Assembly: GCF_042427745.1 (NCBI RefSeq)
Contig: NZ_JBHMFA010000001.1
From: Algibacter miyuki
Lineage (GTDB): Bacteria; Bacteroidota; Bacteroidia; Flavobacteriales; Flavobacteriaceae
Reading direction: 5' to 3' (one strand)
Length of the DNA: 64,000 bases
Notes under the pieces: generated by a model
Database searches by the model: none
What the model was told of the DNA's origin: nothing
What the model saw: the letters and a program-made list of their open reading frames with translations, nothing else
Made by a program: the position numbers and the translations under genes
Shown: positions 35,689-45,608 of the stretch, piece by piece
Layout: each line of letters opens with the position of its first letter
Position numbering within the stretch: the first letter of the stretch is position 1

Positions 35689-36915
35689 ATGATGAAACCA
35701 TTATTTTTTGTTTTAAGTATTTTCTTTTTAGTGGCATGCTCAACTATTAAAACGGTAAGTTTTGATAATGTTGTTGATACCACTACAAAACCTATTGATG
35801 TTCAAATAAAACAAACCTATCAATTGGAAGATAGTGATGTTTATGCAAGTAATCAATTTGATGGCGCACGCTTGAACGGGTTTAAAAAACTAAACGATTC
35901 AACAGCTTTTGTAATAATCTCACCCGAAAACACACCTATTAACAATAGTGCTTATTACGCTTTTAATACATGGTCTAGCAAACCGAAACCTTTTTATTTT
36001 ACTTTTAAATACCCAAAAGGTTACAAACATAGATACATTCCTAAACTAAAAATAGATGGAACTTGGCGCATTATTGATACTGAAAATGTTTTTCAAGAAG
36101 ATTCTATAGTTACCGTAAAACTCAATTTAACCAAAACACCAATAACTGTTGCTGCTCAAGTAATAGAATCATCGAAGGATGTTAAGTCTTGGTACACAAC
36201 ATTAATTAAAGACAAAGAAAACGTTGTTAAATATGAGGTTTTCGGAAAATCGGCTTTAGGGAAAGATTTACCTGTGCTGAATATGGGTACAGGAAATCTA
36301 AAAGGGAAAGATGTTATTGTGCTTTTAACTAGACAGCATCCACCAGAGGTAACTGGGTATTATGCTTTTCAGAAGTTTTTGGAAACTGTTTTAAATAATT
36401 CTTCATTATCAAAAGCATTTTTAAGTAAATACCATGTTTTAGCATTTCCAATAATGAATCCTGATGGAGTCGATTTAGGGCAGTGGCGGCATAATGCAAA
36501 TGGGGTAGATACCAATAGGGATTGGGCGGTTTACAATCAACCAGAAATAAAACAAGCGGTTAAATATATTCAAAAAGTTTTAAATAGGAATGATTCCAAA
36601 ATCGTTTTAGGAATAGATTTTCATTCCACTTGGGAAGACGTATTTTATACAAATAAATTAAGAGAGGGCACTACATACCCTAATTTTATTTCAGATTGGT
36701 TTAAAGCTTTAGAAGCTAATATACCTAATTATAAAGTTAATGAAGCCGCCGGAAATAGTACAAAACCGGTTTCAAAAGGCTGGTTTTTATATGGCCATAA
36801 TGCTGTTGGAATAACTTATGAGATAGGAGATCACACTCCAAAAGAGACTATTGCATTGATAGGGCGGGTTTCTGCCGAACAAATGATGAACATTTTAACT
36901 AACTCAAACAATTAA
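35689..36915 (+). CDS. M14 family zinc carboxypeptidase, lipoprotein
   Basis: The 408-residue enzyme has a lipoprotein signal (ending FLVACSTI, Cys at about 17) and an N-terminal beta region (about 30-180). The M14 catalytic domain has the zinc ligands H217 and E220 in RQHPPEVTGYY, H312 in GIDFHSTWED, and the catalytic Glu378 in GITYEIGDHTP. It removes C-terminal residues from peptides at the cell surface or in the periplasm. It opens a four-gene unit with SusC, SusD and a lipoprotein, so peptides rather than sugars are the likely nutrient. The ATG at 35689 could equally be the adjacent ATG at 35692. Confidence 0.88.
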   Translation: MMKPLFFVLSIFFLVACSTIKTVSFDNVVDTTTKPIDVQIKQTYQLEDSDVYASNQFDGARLNGFKKLNDSTAFVIISPENTPINNSAYYAFNTWSSKPKPFYFTFKYPKGYKHRYIPKLKIDGTWRIIDTENVFQEDSIVTVKLNLTKTPITVAAQVIESSKDVKSWYTTLIKDKENVVKYEVFGKSALGKDLPVLNMGTGNLKGKDVIVLLTRQHPPEVTGYYAFQKFLETVLNNSSLSKAFLSKYHVLAFPIMNPDGVDLGQWRHNANGVDTNRDWAVYNQPEIKQAVKYIQKVLNRNDSKIVLGIDFHSTWEDVFYTNKLREGTTYPNFISDWFKALEANIPNYKVNEAAGNSTKPVSKGWFLYGHNAVGITYEIGDHTPKETIALIGRVSAEQMMNILTNSNN

Positions 36916-36930
36916 TTTAAACAAAAACGT

Positions 36931-39900
36931 ATGAACAAAAAATTACTTTTTTTTGTGCTTGTTTTTATGCTGTCTAGTAGTGCATGTATCTATGCTCAAA
37001 AAACAGTTACAGGTACTGTAAGCGATAACAATGGGTTGCCTTTGCCTGGCGTCAACCTGGTAATTAAAGGTACTGTTAATGGAGCCTCAACAGATTTTGA
37101 CGGAAATTATAGTATAAGTACCCAAACAGTAACCGATGTATTGGTAATTAGTTATGTGGGCTATAAAACACAGGAAATATCAGTGGGCAATCAATCCGTG
37201 ATTAATGTCGCTTTACAAGAAGATACGGAAGCATTGTCTGAAGTAGTGATTACAGCACAAGGTATTAAAAAATCTAAAAAAGCCTTAGGTTACGCGATTA
37301 CCACTTTAGATAGTGAAGATGTAGAACAACGTCCAGAAGCAGATTTAGCAAGAACACTACAAGGTAAAATTGCGGGTGTTAATATTTCTGCTGTAAATGG
37401 AGAAACCGGCGGAGGTACTAGTATTAGAATACGTTCGTCCTTATCTATTAATCAATCAAATGCACCTTTAATAGTGGTTAATGGTGTGCCTTTCTCTGGA
37501 CTTATGGGGGATCTAGATGCTAATGATATTAAAAGCATGAGCGTTCTTAAAGGTTTAAACGCTTCTGTGTTATACGGTAGTGAAGGTCGAAATGGTGTGA
37601 TTCTTATTGAAACTAAAAGTGGTGCCGCTGTTGTGGGAGAAAAATCGTTTAAAGCTACTGTATCAACTACCACTTATGTTAACCAAGTGGCTAACTTACC
37701 AGAGTATCAAAATAAATATGGTGCTGGGTCTGAGTTTGGTTATGTTGGTGGAAACTTAGGAAACTGGGGACCTGCATTTACAGAATTAGATGAAGTACCA
37801 CATCCGTACGCTATTTATGGTGATATTTTTCCTGAATATAAGGATAAAATGATTCCTTATGAGGCTTCACCAAATAACGTAAAAGACTTTTTCAATACAG
37901 GACGAGGTACTATTACTTCTGCAAACATAAGTTCTACCCAAGAAAAAACCGCTTTTAATATGTCTGTAGGGTATACCGATGAACAAGGTATTATTGGTAA
38001 TAATGATTTAAAACGTTTTAACTTAGGTATTGGAGGGCAAATTAAATTAACAGATAATTTCAATGTGTCAGCAACCTTAAATTATTCTACCAGAAAGGTA
38101 AATAGGTTACAAGCAGATGAAATTTTTAATTTATTAACATTCATTCCTAGAGATCTTGATTTAATAAACTTGCCGTATCAACACCCACAAACAGGAGCTT
38201 CTATTTATTATAGATCTAGTGAAAATCCTTTATGGGTTATGAATAACACAGGCTTGTATGATGATGTGGTTCGTGTATTTGGTACTATAAATGCTAAATA
38301 TAATTTTACTGATAAATTAAGTTTATCATACCGCGCTGGTGTTGATAACGATTCACAAGATGAATTTGATTATTCTAACAAGGGTGGATTTGGAGATAAT
38401 GAATTCGGGTTTCTTGATTTAGATTATGATAAAGCCGTTACCGTAGATCAAAGCATTATTTTAGCCTTAAACAATCTTAAAATAGGAGAACATATTGGGT
38501 TAGATTCACAAATAGGTATCAATTCAAAATTTTTAAAAGGAAAATCTCACAGTTCTAATTCTTCTGATCAGATTGTGTTTGGCTTTCAAAATCCTAGAAA
38601 TTATAGAACCACTCAAGCATCATATTCTGATTATAACGAAAATTTAGCAGGTGCTTTTGGTCAATTCGAATTTAGTTATGATAGTTTTTTCTATTTAACG
38701 TTATCTGGAAGAAACGACTGGGGATCTACCGTAGAAAAAGAAAACCAATCATTATTTTATCCAGGGGCTTCTTTTTCATTCATTCCTACTTCTGCATTTA
38801 ATTTAAATTCAAAAGTCTTAAATTATTTAAAACTAAGAGGTGCTTATGGTACGTCTTCTGGATTTCCGTCAAGATTTAAAACAAGACAAACTTTGGATAC
38901 AAACCCAAGACGTTTTGTAGATGCAAATGGACAAGTGTTAGTTACAAATAGTTCTGATGATGAATATGCAAACCCAGACTTAAGTCCGGAGTTACACCGA
39001 GAATTTGAGCTAGGTATAGAAGCGAGATTGTTTAATAATAGAGTTAATTTAGAAGCATCTGCTTTTAAACGTATTTCTGAAGATCAGATTTTAGAAGCAA
39101 GTCTAGCTCCGGAAACGGGTTATACTTCAACAACTATTAATGCTGGTAGAATTGATACTAAAGGTTTAGAAATTGATTTAGGAATCGATGTGATTAAAAC
39201 AAATAATTTCAATTGGAATTTCAGAAACCTTTTTACAGCTTATGAATCTTTAGTTGTTTCACTTCCGCAAAGCGAACTTGAATTAAGTATAAATGGAGAA
39301 GGTAGAGGTCGTTTTGCTATTGAAGGACAACCTTTTGGTGTAATGAAAGGAAGCTACGCACTTAGAGATGATGAAGGTAATTTTTTAATAAATCCAGATA
39401 TTGGCGAACTTTATATTAGTAGTGAGCAAGGAAAGGAAGATATTATCATAGGTGATCCAACACCAGATTGGACACTAACAACCATTAATAGCTTTAGTTA
39501 TAAAAACTTCAACTTATCGGCGCAATTTGAATATACTCATGGTGGTGATATTCTTGGTTTAGGCGTTCAAGATTTATTAGAAAGAGGAGTTACTAGAGAT
39601 ACAGAAAATAGAGAAGGTTCTTTTATAGTACCTGGTGTTTATGGCGATCCTGTTACAGGCACAGCTTTGTTAGATGTAAATGGTGATAAAATTCCAAATA
39701 CTATACAGCAAAACGCGCAAAGAACCGTGTTTTCAAATTATTATAATGCAGATGAATTAAGTGTTTTTGATGGGTCTGTACTGAGATTACGTGAAATAGC
39801 ATTGGGCTATACTTTTCATAAGGCAACAAATTCAAAAATACCTTTTGAAACGATGACGCTTACTTTAAGTGGAAGAAATTTATGGTTTAATGCACCAGAT

Positions 39901-40005
39901 TTTCCTAAGTATTCAAACTACGATCCAGAAAACGACAACGGTTTAGGAGATCAAACCGTTCCAACTACAAAAAGGTTTGCATTAGGCTTTGCTGTTACTT
40001 TTTAA
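36931..40005 (+). CDS. SusC/RagA family TonB-linked outer-membrane transporter
   Basis: The 1024-residue protein has a signal peptide (about 1-22), a carboxypeptidase-regulatory-like domain with the usual TDFDGNYSI segment (about 25-100), a TonB-plug (about 110-220, with LQGKIAGVNI and VNGVPFSGL) and a long C-terminal beta-barrel ending in Phe (GFAVTF). It drives TonB-powered uptake of large nutrients together with SusD. It follows the M14 peptidase by 15 bases and precedes SusD by 22 bases, so the three are one operon. Confidence 0.93.
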   Translation: MNKKLLFFVLVFMLSSSACIYAQKTVTGTVSDNNGLPLPGVNLVIKGTVNGASTDFDGNYSISTQTVTDVLVISYVGYKTQEISVGNQSVINVALQEDTEALSEVVITAQGIKKSKKALGYAITTLDSEDVEQRPEADLARTLQGKIAGVNISAVNGETGGGTSIRIRSSLSINQSNAPLIVVNGVPFSGLMGDLDANDIKSMSVLKGLNASVLYGSEGRNGVILIETKSGAAVVGEKSFKATVSTTTYVNQVANLPEYQNKYGAGSEFGYVGGNLGNWGPAFTELDEVPHPYAIYGDIFPEYKDKMIPYEASPNNVKDFFNTGRGTITSANISSTQEKTAFNMSVGYTDEQGIIGNNDLKRFNLGIGGQIKLTDNFNVSATLNYSTRKVNRLQADEIFNLLTFIPRDLDLINLPYQHPQTGASIYYRSSENPLWVMNNTGLYDDVVRVFGTINAKYNFTDKLSLSYRAGVDNDSQDEFDYSNKGGFGDNEFGFLDLDYDKAVTVDQSIILALNNLKIGEHIGLDSQIGINSKFLKGKSHSSNSSDQIVFGFQNPRNYRTTQASYSDYNENLAGAFGQFEFSYDSFFYLTLSGRNDWGSTVEKENQSLFYPGASFSFIPTSAFNLNSKVLNYLKLRGAYGTSSGFPSRFKTRQTLDTNPRRFVDANGQVLVTNSSDDEYANPDLSPELHREFELGIEARLFNNRVNLEASAFKRISEDQILEASLAPETGYTSTTINAGRIDTKGLEIDLGIDVIKTNNFNWNFRNLFTAYESLVVSLPQSELELSINGEGRGRFAIEGQPFGVMKGSYALRDDEGNFLINPDIGELYISSEQGKEDIIIGDPTPDWTLTTINSFSYKNFNLSAQFEYTHGGDILGLGVQDLLERGVTRDTENREGSFIVPGVYGDPVTGTALLDVNGDKIPNTIQQNAQRTVFSNYYNADELSVFDGSVLRLREIALGYTFHKATNSKIPFETMTLTLSGRNLWFNAPDFPKYSNYDPENDNGLGDQTVPTTKRFALGFAVTF

Positions 40006-40027
40006 TTCATATATAAAATTTATAAAA

Positions 40028-41629
40028 ATGACTAAGAAAATATTTTTATTTACAAGTATCGTATTAAGCATATTATGTGTTTCATGCGAGCTGAAAGACT
40101 TTGACTTTCAGGACGACCCAAGTCAATTAACCCCTGAAGATGTAAGTCCTGATTTTTTACTAAACGAAGTGCAATATCAGTTTCAACTCATTATGAGAGA
40201 ACATGTAAGAAATACGGACGATATTATGCGTTATGAAGCCATGACAGATTCTTACTCAGATGTCGTTTCAGATGATGTGCTAAATTTAGAATGGTCCTCG
40301 TTATATAGCATGAGAATTAATGATAAAATTCTTCAAGAATTAGCAGCAAGCAATGAAGATTTAAAATTTCATAGTGCCATGTCCAAACTATTAACGGGTT
40401 ATGCAACAGCAACTATGGTAGATTATGTTGGTGATATTCCTTTTTCTGAAGCGCTTCAAGGCTTAAGTAGTCCAAATCCTAAAACGGATGATAGTGTTGT
40501 TATTTATGATAGTGTGTTGATGGATATTGATGATGCTATAGCAGATTTGAATGTAGCGACTGTTAAACCTTTCACCGATTTATATTTTAAAGGTGACACC
40601 CAAAAGTGGATTAATTTTGCACGTTCGTTAAAACTGAAAATGTTACTTCAAACACGTTTGGTTAATGCAAATTTTTCAAGCGTTCCAAATATAGTTAACG
40701 AAATAAATAATTTAATAGCTAGTGGCGTAACGACAACAGGAGCGGGCGATTTTCAATTTAGTTATTCTACAGAGATATCGCCTGATGGCAGACATTTTTA
40801 TTTTGAAAGAGGTTATTCAACAAACGGGATGTTCGAATATATAAGTAATTATTTTATGTATATGCTTAAAGATTCGAAGGACGAACCAGACCCAAGATTA
40901 CGTTACTATGTTTACAGACAGTCTGATACAGACCCTGTGGCTACGGGTTTTATAATCTGTACTGGAAATCCAGATTATGATTATTGCTACGTAGGCGATT
41001 TGTATTCAGGAATAGACCATGGAGATGAAAGAACAGGCCGTGCCGACCGCTTTTTAAGAACTATTTACGGCTTATATCCTGGTGGTGGTGCTTTTGATGC
41101 CGATAACTTTGTAACGGCTGTAGAATCGCCAAATTTAGGTGGCGCAGGTATTTTACCACTATTGTCAGCGTCATACGTTAAGTTTCTAATGGCCGAATCT
41201 GCTTTAACATTAGGAACCACTGGAGATCCAGCTGTTTTATTGGAAGAAGGTATTAGGTTATCTATGGACAAGGTTTTAAATTTTTCACCTGTTGATCCTG
41301 CTTTTGCAGCCACAACTACAGATGTAGATAATTATGTTGCTGAGGTTATGGCATCTTATGCAAATGCTGCTTCAGATGCTGAAAAACTGGATATTATTAT
41401 TACTGAATCTTATTTAGCAGGATTTGGAAATTCTATAGCAGCTTATAACGCATATAGAAGAACAGGATACCCTTCTAATATACAGGAGCCTGTTGATAAT
41501 GTAAGCATTCCATTCCCAAGAACTTTTCTGTATCCAAAGGAAGCTATAAATGCCAATACCTCATTGAACCAAAAAACAACGACAGTAAAAGTGTTTTGGG
41601 ATAACAATCCAGATGGTTTTATCAAATAA
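40028..41629 (+). CDS. SusD/RagB-like nutrient-binding lipoprotein
   Basis: The 533-residue lipoprotein starts at ATG 40028 (MTKKIFLF), with the lipobox in SILCVSC (Cys about 20). A longer in-frame start at 39989 overlaps the susC end and lacks a proper signal. The TPR-like fold is represented by the RAMSLKLKMLLQTRL-type segment (here FARSLKLKMLLQTRL, about 200) and the N-terminal SQLTPEDVSPDFLLNEV, typical of the SusD-like_2 branch. It captures ligand on the surface and hands it to SusC. Confidence 0.9.
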   Translation: MTKKIFLFTSIVLSILCVSCELKDFDFQDDPSQLTPEDVSPDFLLNEVQYQFQLIMREHVRNTDDIMRYEAMTDSYSDVVSDDVLNLEWSSLYSMRINDKILQELAASNEDLKFHSAMSKLLTGYATATMVDYVGDIPFSEALQGLSSPNPKTDDSVVIYDSVLMDIDDAIADLNVATVKPFTDLYFKGDTQKWINFARSLKLKMLLQTRLVNANFSSVPNIVNEINNLIASGVTTTGAGDFQFSYSTEISPDGRHFYFERGYSTNGMFEYISNYFMYMLKDSKDEPDPRLRYYVYRQSDTDPVATGFIICTGNPDYDYCYVGDLYSGIDHGDERTGRADRFLRTIYGLYPGGGAFDADNFVTAVESPNLGGAGILPLLSASYVKFLMAESALTLGTTGDPAVLLEEGIRLSMDKVLNFSPVDPAFAATTTDVDNYVAEVMASYANAASDAEKLDIIITESYLAGFGNSIAAYNAYRRTGYPSNIQEPVDNVSIPFPRTFLYPKEAINANTSLNQKTTTVKVFWDNNPDGFIK

Positions 41630-41647
41630 TAACTAAAAAAAATAATT

Positions 41648-42811
41648 ATGAAACATATATATAAATGGTTTTTTTGTGTCTTACTTTTCGGCTGTTCTAC
41701 CAATGACAATAATTTGTTGGAAGATCATTCTTACCGAGGAGGTTATATAGAATTTCAAGAAGTTCCAACAGTATTTAATTACGATTTTTTAAAGATTGAT
41801 AGTTTTAATATAGAATCTAAATTAATTGATGCCAATAATAATGCAACAAAGTATTCATTAGCTTTAATACATGAAGACAATGAAGTGTTAGATTTTGTAG
41901 TATTCAATGCTTTTCCAGCAAATTTGTCAATTGATTTCCCAACCATTCTTAATGCGCTTGGACTTACTATGGCAGATGTAGATGAAACAGATGAGTTTCG
42001 TTTTGTAGCTACGGTAACAACACCAGATGGCATATATTCAGGTGAAGTACCAGATTTTAATTCTACTACAAATGAAAATGAAGGCGGTAATACGGTGCCC
42101 AGATTATTAATTAATACCACAAAACAAGCCATGGATTTTACTGTACGCTTTTTTGTTCCACCTCCAAAAAAATTAAGAGGAACTTCGTTTGAGGAACCTG
42201 AAACTAATGATGCTAACTATACAAGACCTGCAGCAGTTCAAGATGTAGATGGTGAATTGTTAAATAACACTGGAGAGCGTCCAGTGATGTATGTTGCCAA
42301 AGGAACTGGTGTCGATGATGAAATAGGGTTTAGAACTTTTTTTACAAGTACAGGTAATGGTGCTGGCGACAATGGTTTTGTGTCAGAACCAATAGGCGTT
42401 ACAACATCAACAACTCAAGTTGGATCGTATCCTGATGGTGTTCAAGGCTATCAAATTGAGGATGCCGATGGTCTAATTAAACTGGTGTTTGATAAAGTTG
42501 TTATAGATCCTGGTGTAAACCCTTCTACAGGTGTGCAAATAAAATATTTTCTTGCAGATACCTCTTGGGAAACTATCGATTTTCTACATATTTATGTTGA
42601 AATTGAAAAGGCTGGAGGTGTTATAGAAGTTAGAGATTTAGTGGATTTACGTGCGGACGCTATGGAAGATTTTATGGGTAGATGGAATACTGTTGGTACC
42701 AATTTCTTGCAAAATGTGGTGTCGTATACGTTAACTATCGATGCTGAAGCTAATCAACCAACTGAACGATTCTTTTTTGATGAAATGTTAGTTTTTGTAC
42801 CAGAAGAATAA
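41648..42811 (+). CDS. Unknown lipoprotein of the SusCD locus
   Basis: The 387-residue protein has a lipoprotein signal (FFCVLLFGCS, Cys about 16) and appears mostly beta-stranded, with several acidic loops and a Pro-rich VPPPKKL segment. I do not recognise the family. Its place directly after susD, 18 bases downstream, marks it as an additional surface-exposed binding protein of the uptake system (the SusE/SusF position). A terminator follows 46 bases later. No catalytic motif is evident. Confidence 0.75.
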   Translation: MKHIYKWFFCVLLFGCSTNDNNLLEDHSYRGGYIEFQEVPTVFNYDFLKIDSFNIESKLIDANNNATKYSLALIHEDNEVLDFVVFNAFPANLSIDFPTILNALGLTMADVDETDEFRFVATVTTPDGIYSGEVPDFNSTTNENEGGNTVPRLLINTTKQAMDFTVRFFVPPPKKLRGTSFEEPETNDANYTRPAAVQDVDGELLNNTGERPVMYVAKGTGVDDEIGFRTFFTSTGNGAGDNGFVSEPIGVTTSTTQVGSYPDGVQGYQIEDADGLIKLVFDKVVIDPGVNPSTGVQIKYFLADTSWETIDFLHIYVEIEKAGGVIEVRDLVDLRADAMEDFMGRWNTVGTNFLQNVVSYTLTIDAEANQPTERFFFDEMLVFVPEE

Positions 42812-42857
42812 TTTAATAGAAACGATATATTTTAAACTTAAAACTAGTTTTTATACT

Positions 42858-42894
42858 AACCTGCGAGGTGCTTTACACTTTGCAGGTTTTTTTT
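42858..42894 (+). terminator. Terminator of the M14-SusC-SusD-lipoprotein operon
   Basis: AACCTGC pairs with GCAGGTT across a 17-base loop and is followed by a T run on the plus strand. Confidence 0.85.
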
Positions 42895-43044
42895 GTTTGT
42901 AGGCTATTTTTAACATTATTCCCTTGCATTGATACCGTCTAAAAAAGCACGTCTGTCTTATCTCGATATATAAAATTTGAGGTTATCAATATTCTAAGAA
43001 CAAGGAAAAGATGATTGAACCTAAACTTAGAAACAGGTAATACT

Positions 43045-43139
43045 ATGGCGGATAGTTGCAAAAGCGATAGTAGTGGTTAGCTTTTGGCGAGGCGCGCATC
43101 GAGCCAAAACTAGTAACGGATAGCGCGGTGGCTTGCCAT
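43045..43139. ncRNA. Second structured intergenic element
   Basis: ATGGC at 43045 pairs with GCCAT at 43135-43139 around two more stems: TTAG-C-TTTTGGC (43077-43088) with GCCAAAA-CTAG (43103-43113), which has one bulged base, and a GC-rich loop. The element is far richer in G+C than its flanks, and GATAG occurs three times within it. It lies in a convergent intergenic gap, like the element at 14.3 kb, with which it shares a AGTAGTG segment and an AGTAACG segment. It may be a transcribed RNA or a dispersed repeat; the strand is undecided. Confidence 0.4.
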
Positions 43140-43150
43140 TTGCTAAAAAA

Positions 43151-43189
43151 AAGAAAACCCTTAAAAGTATAGACTTAAAAGGGTTTTTT
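43151..43189 (-). terminator. Bidirectional terminator after GH31
   Basis: AAAACCCTT pairs with AAGGGTTTT, with A residues before and T residues after it, 23 bases past the GH31 stop. It could serve both strands. Confidence 0.8.
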
Positions 43190-43211
43190 ATATGAAATAA
43201 TTTATTGTGTA

Positions 43212-45608
43212 TTAACCTTTAATTTGAAGGTTAGTAAATTCTTTAGTAACAACTAAGGTATTGTTTTCGAATTGCACGTCTTTTAAATCAACATACTCAT
43301 TATCTACTTTTATAGATTTTACTTCGAAAGGTAAACCGTATAAATTAATTTTAAAAGTATCATAAGTGGTAATGTATTGACCTCTTTTATGAATTCTGAT
43401 AATTAATTTATCTTCAGTTCCAGCTAAGTTAAATTTCTTTAGGCTGTAACGTCCTTTAGTGTAATCGTAACCATCATCAGCATCTTCATAAAGTTCAGAA
43501 TCTTCTTTTCCTGCTTTATAGTAAACATCTAAATTTAATTGATCAATAACCTTTTCACCAACATATTGTTGTATTGGGTATCTTGGCACAACAGCTCCGG
43601 CTTTTACAAAAATTGGCATGCTATCTAAATCGGCATCAACCCACATTTCTTTTCCACCAACAACCATGTTTTTAGACCAGAAGTTGTACCATTCGCCTCT
43701 TGGAATGTACATGCGGCGGCCTTTGGCATTAGGTTCGTTTATTGGGCAAACTAAAATTTGGTTACCAAAAATAAATTCGTCTGTTCTGTAATGTGTTTGT
43801 GCATCATCTTGATCGAATAAAACTAACGATTTTAACATCGGTACATTATCTTCCGAATATTGGTAGAATGATGTGTATAAGTATGGTAATAATTGATATC
43901 TAATTTCAATAAACTTACGAACAACATCGATAATTTCTTCATCGAAAGCCCATGGCTCTTGATCGCCATGATCTCCAGAAGAGTGTGTTCTACAGAATGG
44001 GTGGAATACCCCTAATTGAATCCAACGTGCGTATAATTCGCCATTTGGTTGTTCTGCAAAGCCACCAATATCCGATCCTGCAAACGAGAATCCTGATAAA
44101 GCTAAGCGTTGCGCTTGTATGTTTGCTATTTGTAAATGTTCCCAAGAAGCGACATTATCACCCATCCAAGTTGAGGTATAACGTTGCGTTCCAGAATATG
44201 CCGAACGTGTAATTACAAACGGACGTTTTGGGTAATTATAGCGTTTTAAACCATGGTATGTGGCTCTGGCCATTTGCATACCGTAAATGTTGTGTGCTTT
44301 GTTGTGGCTACAAGGGTTGCCGTCGTAATCGTGACGTACATCTGGCGGAAATGTTTTTCCTGGTACATCCATTACAGCAGGCTCATTCATGTCGTTCCAC
44401 ACACCTTTAACACCTATTTCTTCTACTAATTCTTTAAATAAACCAGCCCACCATTCGCGAACTTCTGGTCTGGTAAAATCTGGGAAATAACACTCACCTG
44501 GCCAAACTTTTCCTTTCATGTAAGGGCCATCGGCACGTTTACAGAAGTAGTCTTTTTCTAAACCTTCTCTAAATACGCTGTATTCGTTATCTATTTTAAT
44601 ACCTGGATCTATAATAACTACGGTTTTAAAACCATCATCGGCAAGTTCTTTTACCATACGTTTTGGATTCGGGAAATACTCGTCGCTCCAAGTAAAACAA
44701 CGGAAACCTTCCATATAATCGATGTCTAAATAAATGGCATCACATGGTATTTGGAGTTCTCTAAATTTAGAGGTAATTTCTTTTACGTTAGATTCTGGGT
44801 AGTAACTCCATTTACATTGGTGATACCCTAGAGCCCATAATGGTGGTAATTCTGGAGTTCCTGTTAAATCTGTATAACTGGTTACAACGTCTTGCATTTT
44901 AGGACCGTAAATGAAATAATAATTCATTTCGCCACCTTGTGCCCAGAAACTCGTTACATTTCTACGTTCACTACAAAAATCGAAGTATGTTCTAAAAGTA
45001 TTATCAAAGAAAATTCCATAAGATTTACCATTGTGTAAACCGGTATAAAACGGAATTGCTTTATAAATCGGGTCGGTGTCTTTTCCGAAGGCATAAGAAT
45101 CGGTTGCCCAGTTTTCAAAACGACGTCCTTTTAAGTTTAAATGTTGCGGTTTATCACCTAAACCGTAATAGCTTTCACCGTTTTGCGCGGCTTTACTCAT
45201 TTTAACAATATCACCTCCTAGTTCGTAACTTTCCTCCCAGTGAAAACCTAATTCATCTTCACAAATAATCGTTTTATCCACAGCATCATATAAAGAAACT
45301 CTTAAATCCGATTTGTGAATATGGCAAATTAATTTTGACGTAGTAACAACGTATTTTTCATCGTCGTCATTAATTTCTAAATGGTTGTAACCTCTACTTG
45401 CGTCTTCGTTTATAGCATAAGAAAAATCTCTTTCAAATTTACCAACAGTGGTGTAAGTAAATCGAAGCATACTATCGCGAAGTACAGTTAATTTAAGAAT
45501 TACATTATTTGAAGTGGAAAAATGTAGTACGTCTACATCTTTTTTATAACTTGTTATGTTTGAGGGAAATAAATTCCCTTTGTATTCCAATTCCGTATTT
45601 AATATCAT
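43212..45608 (-). CDS. Glycoside hydrolase family 31 alpha-glucosidase
   Basis: The 798-residue enzyme hydrolyses alpha-glucosidic bonds, releasing glucose from maltose-type oligosaccharides. The GH31 signature GVWNDMNEPAV with nucleophile Asp406 is clear, as are LDIDYMEGFRCFTWSDEYFP (about 290-310), the acid/base Asp in STWMGDNVASW (about 480) and GSDIGGFAEQ. No signal peptide is visible, so the enzyme is cytoplasmic or the N-terminus is atypical. It lies downstream of the glg operon on the same strand, separated by a terminator and its own promoter-like box (TATATTTG, 45707-45714, minus). Confidence 0.93.
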   Translation of the reverse strand: MILNTELEYKGNLFPSNITSYKKDVDVLHFSTSNNVILKLTVLRDSMLRFTYTTVGKFERDFSYAINEDASRGYNHLEINDDDEKYVVTTSKLICHIHKSDLRVSLYDAVDKTIICEDELGFHWEESYELGGDIVKMSKAAQNGESYYGLGDKPQHLNLKGRRFENWATDSYAFGKDTDPIYKAIPFYTGLHNGKSYGIFFDNTFRTYFDFCSERRNVTSFWAQGGEMNYYFIYGPKMQDVVTSYTDLTGTPELPPLWALGYHQCKWSYYPESNVKEITSKFRELQIPCDAIYLDIDYMEGFRCFTWSDEYFPNPKRMVKELADDGFKTVVIIDPGIKIDNEYSVFREGLEKDYFCKRADGPYMKGKVWPGECYFPDFTRPEVREWWAGLFKELVEEIGVKGVWNDMNEPAVMDVPGKTFPPDVRHDYDGNPCSHNKAHNIYGMQMARATYHGLKRYNYPKRPFVITRSAYSGTQRYTSTWMGDNVASWEHLQIANIQAQRLALSGFSFAGSDIGGFAEQPNGELYARWIQLGVFHPFCRTHSSGDHGDQEPWAFDEEIIDVVRKFIEIRYQLLPYLYTSFYQYSEDNVPMLKSLVLFDQDDAQTHYRTDEFIFGNQILVCPINEPNAKGRRMYIPRGEWYNFWSKNMVVGGKEMWVDADLDSMPIFVKAGAVVPRYPIQQYVGEKVIDQLNLDVYYKAGKEDSELYEDADDGYDYTKGRYSLKKFNLAGTEDKLIIRIHKRGQYITTYDTFKINLYGLPFEVKSIKVDNEYVDLKDVQFENNTLVVTKEFTNLQIKG

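Larger units (their letters stand above)
42812..43211. other. Gap between the SusCD locus and GH31
   Basis: Four hundred bases without a supported gene. It holds the terminator of the SusCD operon (42858-42894), a GC-rich structured element (43045-43139) and a bidirectional terminator (43151-43189). The part from about 42900 to 43040 is unremarkable AT-rich sequence. Confidence 0.6.

Noticed and set aside
39989..40027. Longer start for susD overlapping the susC end
   Set aside because: It would put 13 extra residues before the lipoprotein signal and destroy it. ATG 40028 gives a normal signal.
43151..43189. This hairpin as part of the structured element at 43045-43139
   Set aside because: It has A and T runs on its flanks and fits a plain terminator of the GH31 gene.
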